From contig JBEEOW010000056.1 in assembly GCA_041191405.1 (NCBI GenBank), positions 1 to 10,303 on the forward strand: a stretch of DNA of 10,303 bases, read 5' to 3'. Source of the DNA: JBEEOW01 sp041191405 (lineage in GTDB: Bacteria > Bacteroidota > Bacteroidia > Cytophagales > UBA9547). Shown one piece after another: positions 6,119 to 10,303 of the stretch. A program made the position numbers and the translations under genes. The notes beneath the pieces are model-generated. The model saw only the letters and a program-made list of their open reading frames with translations. It had not been told where the DNA came from and ran no database searches. The first letter of the stretch is position 1. The number at the start of each line of letters is the position of its first letter.

Positions 6119-7333
6119 ATGTCAGATTCAAATATTATAATTAGCAAGAATAAACAAAGCCTTGAATATATTCCAAGCCCTTGTTTGAAATCTCATAAGT
6201 TAAAAATTATGAGAAAATTAATTGGCAGAAGTGCAGAATTATTGTATTCCGATTTATTAAAATTTATTGGTTCTCAAAAGAATAATGGATATTGGATTCA
6301 ATGGAATAAGGATGCACAAAATGTATTTCATTTAGAATACGATTACACAAAAGAAGAGATTCAAGAGTATCTTCAATACTATTTAGATGAGAATTTATTT
6401 TCTAAAGAAATATATGAAAAATACAATATTATTACTGGTGAAGAAATACAACTTTATTGGTTAATGTGTGCCAAGAAAAGAATGCGTTTTATTGAAGGAA
6501 TTATAATTCCAATTATGGTTGTTCCTTTTGAAAAGGAAATTGAGGAAAATAAAAAAAGATTTTCAAAATTCTTTAAAATGATTGAGAGTGATGGAAAAAC
6601 AGTAGAAAATGAAAAAGTAAACAATGAAAATGTAAGTGACTCCACAAGTACACCGCATAAGTACCTTCACAAGCCACTTACATCTTCTAATACACAGCAT
6701 AAAGCTATAAGTAAAAGTAAGAGCGTAGCGATAAGTAAGAGCGTAGCGATAAGTAAAAGCAACAAGCAAGTTAATATTCATCCTACGGATGTAGTTAGCA
6801 CTTGTGAAAATTTTTCCTCCACAGGTGAAATAATTAATTCTATTTCTTCAGAATTGCTTTTAGGGTGTTTTGAAAATGAAAAAAATGAATCAAATCAAAA
6901 TTCATCAAATTCAACGCAAACAAATAAAAATTCAAGCCCGCCCAGCGAAACCGCAAAAGCCAAGAAAAAGCCCCATCCGGCACGAGAAGGCATAATTTCG
7001 ATATGGGAACAGGGAAACAACATGGTTTATGTTCAAGACAAGGAAAATAACATGGCAATTCCACCACTTATTCGCAAGTTGGAAGGTTTACTTACCAAAG
7101 AGGAAAATGTCGTCACAGACGCTAATATAATTCAAAAATTCACATGGTTATGGACGAACAAGGGAACACTAAGTGAGTTTTTACAGAAACAGTACCGAAA
7201 TTTTACAAGTTTGGAGAAATATTTCCATGAAATTGTGGGTGATATTCGTGATAATTCAAAAAAACATCAAGCAAAACAAAATCAAGCGGTGAGGCAACCA
7301 GCCTACATGAGACTTATTTCTGAAATGATTTAG
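6119..7333 (+). CDS. Replication initiator/helicase-loader-like protein (DUF4373, Lin1244/Lin1753-type N-terminus), 404 aa
   Basis: Residues 28-120 show the winged-helix pattern of DUF4373 proteins: LIGRSAELLYSDLLKFIG, NGYWIQWNKDAQNVF, YTKEEIQEYLQYYLDENLFS, YNIITGEEIQLYWLMCAKKR. Such domains occur in phage and plasmid replication proteins. A Ser/Asn/Lys-rich linker (about 150-280) includes a small tandem repeat. The C-terminal region (about 310-385: PPLIRKLEGLL, FTWLWTNKGTLSEFLQKQYRNF, YFHEIVGDI) may contact the helicase. The layout of N-terminal DNA-binding wing, flexible linker and C-terminal helical domain parallels DnaD/DnaT-like loaders. The gene stops at 7331-7333, within 9 bp of the helicase ATG, so the two are probably translated together. 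I infer it brings DnaB to the element's origin. Confidence 0.65.
   Translation: MSDSNIIISKNKQSLEYIPSPCLKSHKLKIMRKLIGRSAELLYSDLLKFIGSQKNNGYWIQWNKDAQNVFHLEYDYTKEEIQEYLQYYLDENLFSKEIYEKYNIITGEEIQLYWLMCAKKRMRFIEGIIIPIMVVPFEKEIEENKKRFSKFFKMIESDGKTVENEKVNNENVSDSTSTPHKYLHKPLTSSNTQHKAISKSKSVAISKSVAISKSNKQVNIHPTDVVSTCENFSSTGEIINSISSELLLGCFENEKNESNQNSSNSTQTNKNSSPPSETAKAKKKPHPAREGIISIWEQGNNMVYVQDKENNMAIPPLIRKLEGLLTKEENVVTDANIIQKFTWLWTNKGTLSEFLQKQYRNFTSLEKYFHEIVGDIRDNSKKHQAKQNQAVRQPAYMRLISEMI
6716..6760 (+). repeat. 18-bp tandem repeat in the initiator linker
   Basis: Two exact 18-bp units start at 6716 and 6734 (AGTAAGAGCGTAGCGATA), followed by a partial third. The length is a multiple of three, so the frame is kept; the units encode repeats of SKSVAI in the flexible linker. 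This is a likely slippage-prone, length-variable spot. Confidence 0.85.
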
Positions 7334-7341
7334 TGTTAACC

Positions 7342-8730
7342 ATGAAAAACACAGAACTTCAAAATTCTTTGCCTATTCCACCACAAGACCTTGAACTTGA
7401 ATCGGTGGTTTTAGGTGCAATCCTCATTGATGGCAATTGCTTACTTGAGGTTATTGGTTTGATTCATAGCAAGGAATTGTTTTACAAAATCGAAAATCAA
7501 ATAGTTTTTGAAGCAATTGCTAATTTGTTTAATTCTGGAAGAAATGTTGACTTGTTAACCGTTTCAAATGAAATAAAACACTCTGGTAAAAAGCTTGAAT
7601 TAACCTACGTTAACGAGCTGACTTTTAGAGTTAACTCTTCTACAAACATCATTTACCACATTTACATTTTGAAGGAATTGTGGGTAAGACGAGTGTTGAT
7701 TCCACAAGGTCAATTTCTGATAAATTGTAGTTATGATTTGAGCAAAGATGTATTTGAGACTTTGAGCAAAATTCAGAATGTATTGATTAGAACCAATGAT
7801 TTTCTCTCGGTTAAGAAAGGAAGTTCTATTCAAGATATTACCAAAGAAATTTTAAGTACAGATTTTAGCCAAAGTATCCATTTTGTACCAACAGGTTTCA
7901 GAGGTTGTGATGCAGTTCTAGGTGGTGGATTCGGAAATGGCGAATTGGTAATTGTGGCAGCACGTCCAGGAATGGGAAAAACTACATTGGTTTTGAAGAT
8001 TCTTAGAAATGCAACTGTGCTTTTTGCAAAAAGTGTGGCATTATTCTCACTGGAAATGAGCAAAGTAAAGCTTGGTTTAAAATTACTTTCTATGGAAACT
8101 GGTATCAGTGTAAACCGCATAAAACGAAAAATATTTTTTGAAGGTGAACTTGATAAGGTGCAACAAGCAACCAATGTGATTGCACAAATGAAATTTCAAA
8201 TTGATGATGACCCTTTGCTGACCATTTCCACTTTAAGAGCAAAAGCCATTAACATGAAAGCAAAATTTGGCTTGGATTTACTAGCAGTTGATTACTTACA
8301 ACTCATGGAAGGTGAAGGTGGAAATTCTAACCGTGAGAATGCAATCAGTGCGATAAGTCGAGGGTTGAAGTTATTGAGTAAGGAACTTGACATACCAATT
8401 ATTGCTTTATCTCAATTATCAAGAGCTGTGGAATCAAGAACCAATAAACGACCTGTTCTTGCAGACCTTCGTGAATCTGGAGCTATTGAACAAGATGCTG
8501 ATGTGGTAATGTTTATCTACAGAGACGAATATTACGACATTTTACAAGATGAATTTGGAAACAGTACAGTTGGCAATGCTGAAATTATCTTTGGCAAAAA
8601 CCGTGAAGGATTCCTTGGTAGAGAATTTGTAGCTTGTAATTTGGAAGCCAATAATTTCTCTGATTTAGCTAACAAAGAAATTGATTTGTCACCTAAAGCA
8701 TTAGATGAAAAAATTAAACCATTGTTCTAA
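7342..8730 (+). CDS. dnaB: Replicative DnaB-type helicase, intact copy, 462 aa
   Basis: The hexameric 5'-3' helicase unwinds DNA ahead of the replisome. The N-terminal domain starts PPQDLELESVVLGAILID (residues 10-27) and runs to about 150. The RecA-like C-terminal domain has Walker A ARPGMGKTT (about 207-215), LFSLEMSKVKL (Walker-A-following helix), Walker B LLAVDYLQLM (D about 317), the LSRAVESR segment, ADLRESGAIEQDADVVMFIYRDEYY, and the KNREGFLGREF end. Length is normal for DnaB and no intein is present. I choose the ATG at 7342; a GTG at 7333 overlaps the upstream stop and would add three residues. It follows the putative loader by 8 bp and precedes the repeat array, the classic place for an origin. 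It matches the broken copy at the left edge. It is probably dedicated to the element rather than the host's own helicase. Confidence 0.95.
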   Translation: MKNTELQNSLPIPPQDLELESVVLGAILIDGNCLLEVIGLIHSKELFYKIENQIVFEAIANLFNSGRNVDLLTVSNEIKHSGKKLELTYVNELTFRVNSSTNIIYHIYILKELWVRRVLIPQGQFLINCSYDLSKDVFETLSKIQNVLIRTNDFLSVKKGSSIQDITKEILSTDFSQSIHFVPTGFRGCDAVLGGGFGNGELVIVAARPGMGKTTLVLKILRNATVLFAKSVALFSLEMSKVKLGLKLLSMETGISVNRIKRKIFFEGELDKVQQATNVIAQMKFQIDDDPLLTISTLRAKAINMKAKFGLDLLAVDYLQLMEGEGGNSNRENAISAISRGLKLLSKELDIPIIALSQLSRAVESRTNKRPVLADLRESGAIEQDADVVMFIYRDEYYDILQDEFGNSTVGNAEIIFGKNREGFLGREFVACNLEANNFSDLANKEIDLSPKALDEKIKPLF

Positions 8731-8920
8731 TACAAATATTTGGATTGGTGTTCCAGATATTTGTAAGTCTGAAAAAAATATTTGTAATCGTTAATACGAA
8801 TATTTGTAACGCATTTACAAATAATCGTAAGGCAGTTACAAACATTTGGATTGGTTTTACAAATATTTGGGTTTGAAAAGAGTATGAAATAAAATAAAGA
8901 ATTACAATACAAATATTTGG
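8731..8920. repeat. Iteron-like palindromic repeat array, right copy (candidate origin)
   Basis: Eight variants of TTACAAATATTTGTAA begin at about 8731, 8753, 8776, 8795, 8815, 8836, 8857 and 8908. Those at 8731, 8836 and 8908 end in TTTGGATT instead of TTTGTAA, so two sub-types alternate. Spacing is about 20 bp, two helical turns, over 8776-8857. This would place binding sites on the same DNA face. The array begins one base after the helicase stop and is very AT-rich. From 8921 to 8982 I see nothing beyond AT-rich sequence. An origin is the best reading; a multi-site operator for the following gene is the alternative. Confidence 0.75.
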
Positions 8921-8982
8921 ATTCAAAAACATATATAGTCTTATAATTCAATAATATACATTCAGTATATTGAAGTATTTTT

Positions 8983-9021
8983 TTACAAAAATCTGTAGTA
9001 CGTGACTACAGATTTTTGTAA
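8983..9021. repeat. Perfect 17-bp inverted repeat ahead of the membrane gene
   Basis: TTACAAAAATCTGTAGT at 8983-8999 faces its exact complement at 9005-9021 across the 5-base centre ACGTG. The outer part resembles the array word, while the GTAGT/ACTAC inner part is particular to this site. It ends 50 bp before the membrane gene start, and no T run follows, so an operator or origin element is more likely than a terminator. Confidence 0.85.
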
Positions 9022-9071
9022 TTTTAATGTAAGAAAACACTCATTAACCAACGTTAACTTACATTTCCAAA

Positions 9072-9752
9072 ATGAACAAAATTGCAAATTTCATTACTTC
9101 AGTAAAGGCTGTTATGATAGCCATGTTATTAATAATTGTGGCTTTGGTTTTCGATTCTCATACACTTTTTGCCCGTACCCTCCCTTCTGATATGGGTGTT
9201 GTTGCAAAAGAAATCACAGCTTGGGGAATGGCAATTGCTTTTGAGTTAACCGTATTACTTGCAACTGCGAATAGCAATTATGTTCATAAATCTATCCAAT
9301 ACTTTTTAGCTTTTTGTACACTAATGACTACTCTGTTTTTCTTTGATGTATTTACAGAAACTAACCAAACTAAGATTTTTCAAATTGTATTTGTATGCAT
9401 TATGATTGCATGTATCAACTTTATTTATGCAGAATTATTTGTAAAAAAATGGAAGGAATACCTTGAAAATATTGATGCTGGAGATAATCAATTACAAAAA
9501 TTTGTAATGCTTGAATCAAAACTTCAAGAATCTGAAAATATTTGTAATTCATTAACGGAAAGCAATATTTTAGCTGAGCAAAAAATTGTAAAACATCAGC
9601 TACAAGTGAGTGAACTTACATCTCAATTACAAATAAATGAACAAAAGCTTGTTGAACGTGAACAAGCTTTTGCTTCTATTCAATCTGAATTGAGTATTTT
9701 GAAAAGGAAGTTGAGTAGGAAAAGGGAAAAAACGAATCAACTTACAAAATAA
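9072..9752 (+). CDS. Four-helix membrane protein with C-terminal coiled coil, 226 aa, unknown function
   Basis: I do not recognise a family. Hydrophobic helices are visible at about 13-33, 48-66, 75-94 and 102-124, with few charges between them. From about 130 to 220 follows a heptad-rich coiled coil (LESKLQESENICNSLTESN, VSELTSQLQINEQKLVERE, LSILKRKLSRKREK) ending in a strongly basic tail, presumably cytoplasmic. Such a layout could tether DNA or a replication complex to the membrane; this is inference. The ATG start is shared with the broken copy. The gene follows the candidate origin and is duplicated together with helicase and array, so it belongs to the replication module. Its 3' part also contains array-like words (9491, 9541, 9627). 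The gene ends 15 bp from the tRNA-like gene. Confidence 0.8.
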   Translation: MNKIANFITSVKAVMIAMLLIIVALVFDSHTLFARTLPSDMGVVAKEITAWGMAIAFELTVLLATANSNYVHKSIQYFLAFCTLMTTLFFFDVFTETNQTKIFQIVFVCIMIACINFIYAELFVKKWKEYLENIDAGDNQLQKFVMLESKLQESENICNSLTESNILAEQKIVKHQLQVSELTSQLQINEQKLVEREQAFASIQSELSILKRKLSRKREKTNQLTK

Positions 9753-9767
9753 AATCAATTTGCTTTG

Positions 9768-9866
9768 CTGATGTGATTGGACTCGAACCAACGACCGTCT
9801 CCTTGGTCTTGGAAATTCAAATTTCCAAAACCAAGGGAGGGGCTCTACCAACTGAGCTACACATCA
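9768..9866 (-). tRNA. tRNA-like gene with the anticodon loop replaced by a long hairpin
   Basis: On the minus strand all arms but one are canonical. Acceptor TGATGTG/CACATCA pairs 7 of 7 (discriminator G, no CCA encoded). Positions 8-9 are TA. D arm GCTC-AGTTGGTA-GAGC is perfect, the variable loop is CGGTC, and the T arm GTTGG-TTCGAGT-CCAAT has one wobble. The anticodon stem CCTCC/GGAGA has one mismatch and encloses 33 bases instead of 7. These bases form a hairpin. The first loop bases CTTGG would give anticodon TGG (Pro) if the extra 26 bases were removed, but I cannot assign an identity. Bacterial tRNA introns are self-splicing and far longer. The intact arms argue against random decay. 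It may be a non-decoding tRNA-shaped RNA, a pseudogene, or a modified attachment site. It overlaps the end of the gene at 9857-10303. Confidence 0.7.
9802..9835 (-). repeat. 34-base palindrome inside the tRNA-like gene
   Basis: The first 16 bases of the minus-strand read (CTTGGTTTTGGAAATT) pair with AATTTCCAAGACCAAG at its end, with a single T:G wobble and almost no loop. With the flanking stem bases the arm reaches about twenty base pairs. No T run follows, so a terminator is unlikely. Confidence 0.9.
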
Positions 9867-10303
9867 AGATAAAATTCTCTTACTTCTTTATCATCGAGTT
9901 GTAAGTTAACACTAATTACACAAACACGTTTAAATCTGGGTAAAAATTTTTCAATTGATTCTTTCTCTTTTAGATTATAATAATTTGTATAATAATTATA
10001 ACAAAACATTAATATCTTTTTTCTTTCTATTTTATTCATTATTAATTCGTCAATTTTTTGACCAAATAATCTATAAAAATTGAATATATCAATCAAATCA
10101 TCAGTAGTGAATTCATTTTTTTCTTTTATAAAATTATAATTACGTATTGCAAATGCTTTATTATTTTCATTATCTAGTTTTTTAGAATAACTAGCCCAAG
10201 CTTTGTTTAACTGAACCCCATTTAATTGTTTTACATGAAAATCTTTTGAATTAAAATTACCTTTAATTAAATCCTTTAGTTGTCCTTGATAGCGTTTTAA
10301 TTT
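9857..10303 (-). CDS. Hypothetical protein, C-terminal 148 residues, start beyond the right edge
   Basis: The frame is open from the window's last base to a TAG at 9859-9857. A TTG at 10096 is only an internal codon: 69 more codons stand in frame before it. The product is basic and helical, with Tyr/Asn-rich stretches (KLKRYQGQLKDLIKGNF, LNKAWASYSKKLD, MFCYNYYTNYYNLKEKE) and a tail RVCVISVNLQLDDKEVREF. I recognise no family and no catalytic motif. The last codons and the stop lie inside the tRNA-like gene: the stop TAG is formed by tRNA positions 8-10. Both are on the same strand, so one transcript could contain both. It could be a cargo or defence-type gene of the neighbouring region, but nothing in the sequence shows this. 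Confidence 0.65.
   Translation of the reverse strand, partial: KLKRYQGQLKDLIKGNFNSKDFHVKQLNGVQLNKAWASYSKKLDNENNKAFAIRNYNFIKEKNEFTTDDLIDIFNFYRLFGQKIDELIMNKIERKKILMFCYNYYTNYYNLKEKESIEKFLPRFKRVCVISVNLQLDDKEVREFYLDV

Larger units (their letters stand above)
7484..9258 (+). repeat. Right copy of the direct duplication
   Basis: This is the segment matching 1-1840. Everything in it is intact: helicase frame, repeat array, perfect inverted repeat and membrane gene. Similarity is uneven. Most of the helicase is close to identical apart from silent changes, but 7885-8038 differs much more from its counterpart at 402-555. Confidence 0.9.

Noticed and set aside
7830..8174. 114-codon minus-strand frame inside the helicase
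   Set aside because: It is a shadow of the intact helicase frame, with no start context or recognisable domain.
8714..8951. Two minus-strand reading frames of 72-74 codons across the right array
   Set aside because: Their repeated NPNIC/QIFV words are translations of the palindromic DNA repeats, and they overlap each other.
9802..9835. Intrinsic terminator
   Set aside because: The palindrome is followed by GGAGACGGTC on the minus strand and by GGAGGGGC on the plus strand, with no T run.
3261..9866. The two tRNA-derived segments as attR and attL of a single 6.5-kb element
   Set aside because: They share only about 18 bases of T arm and variable loop (one mismatch), which is common tRNA consensus; the acceptor and anticodon parts differ, and the integrase lies outside the interval.
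9857..10096. Complete 79-codon gene starting at the TTG at 10096
   Set aside because: The frame is open without a stop to the end of the window, so the TTG is probably internal and the gene is 5'-partial.

Overview
This AT-rich window (I judge about one third G+C) looks like accessory DNA of a Bacteroidota bacterium, most likely a flavobacterium. The signs are an Arm-DNA-binding/SAM-like tyrosine recombinase of the Bacteroidetes integrative-element type, weak or absent Shine-Dalgarno sequences, tRNA genes without an encoded CCA, and an RteC-like protein. I see no housekeeping operon.

Layout from left to right: (1) 1-1840 is a decayed copy of a replication module: a DnaB-type helicase with a 1-bp deletion, an array of short palindromic repeats, and the first 62 codons of a membrane protein gene. 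(2) 1841-3305 holds an intact tyrosine recombinase on the minus strand. Behind its promoter side lie an intrinsic terminator and the 3' half of a tRNA-Thr(UGU), a typical attachment-site core. TGACA-type words cluster on both sides of this core, so the site is built like an attP or a tandem-element junction. (3) 3306-5393 carries a regulatory-looking intergenic region, an RteC-like gene, a convergent 70-aa gene, and a relatively GC-rich, strongly self-complementary segment that I read as a candidate structured RNA. (4) 5394-9752 is an intact replication module in one orientation: HTH DNA-binding protein, 71-aa protein, replication-initiator/helicase-loader-like protein, DnaB helicase, repeat array (candidate origin), and a four-helix membrane protein with a long coiled coil. 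(5) 9768-10303 contains a tRNA-shaped gene whose anticodon arm is replaced by a long hairpin, overlapping the end of a minus-strand gene that runs out of the window.

The simplest reading is two related integrative elements in direct orientation. The left one is decaying; the right one keeps a complete replication module: DNA-binding protein -> loader -> helicase -> iteron-like origin -> membrane/coiled-coil partner. The helicase copies are about 96% identical in protein by my hand count but differ at many synonymous sites. They therefore probably diverged under selection before the left copy was broken.

The items most worth a second look are the tRNA-like gene with its extended anticodon arm overlapping a stop codon, the duplicated helicase/repeat-array/membrane-coiled-coil module, the attP-like architecture around the tRNA-Thr half, and the structured segment at 5026-5172. 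All functional assignments rest on motif reading by eye; no database search was possible.
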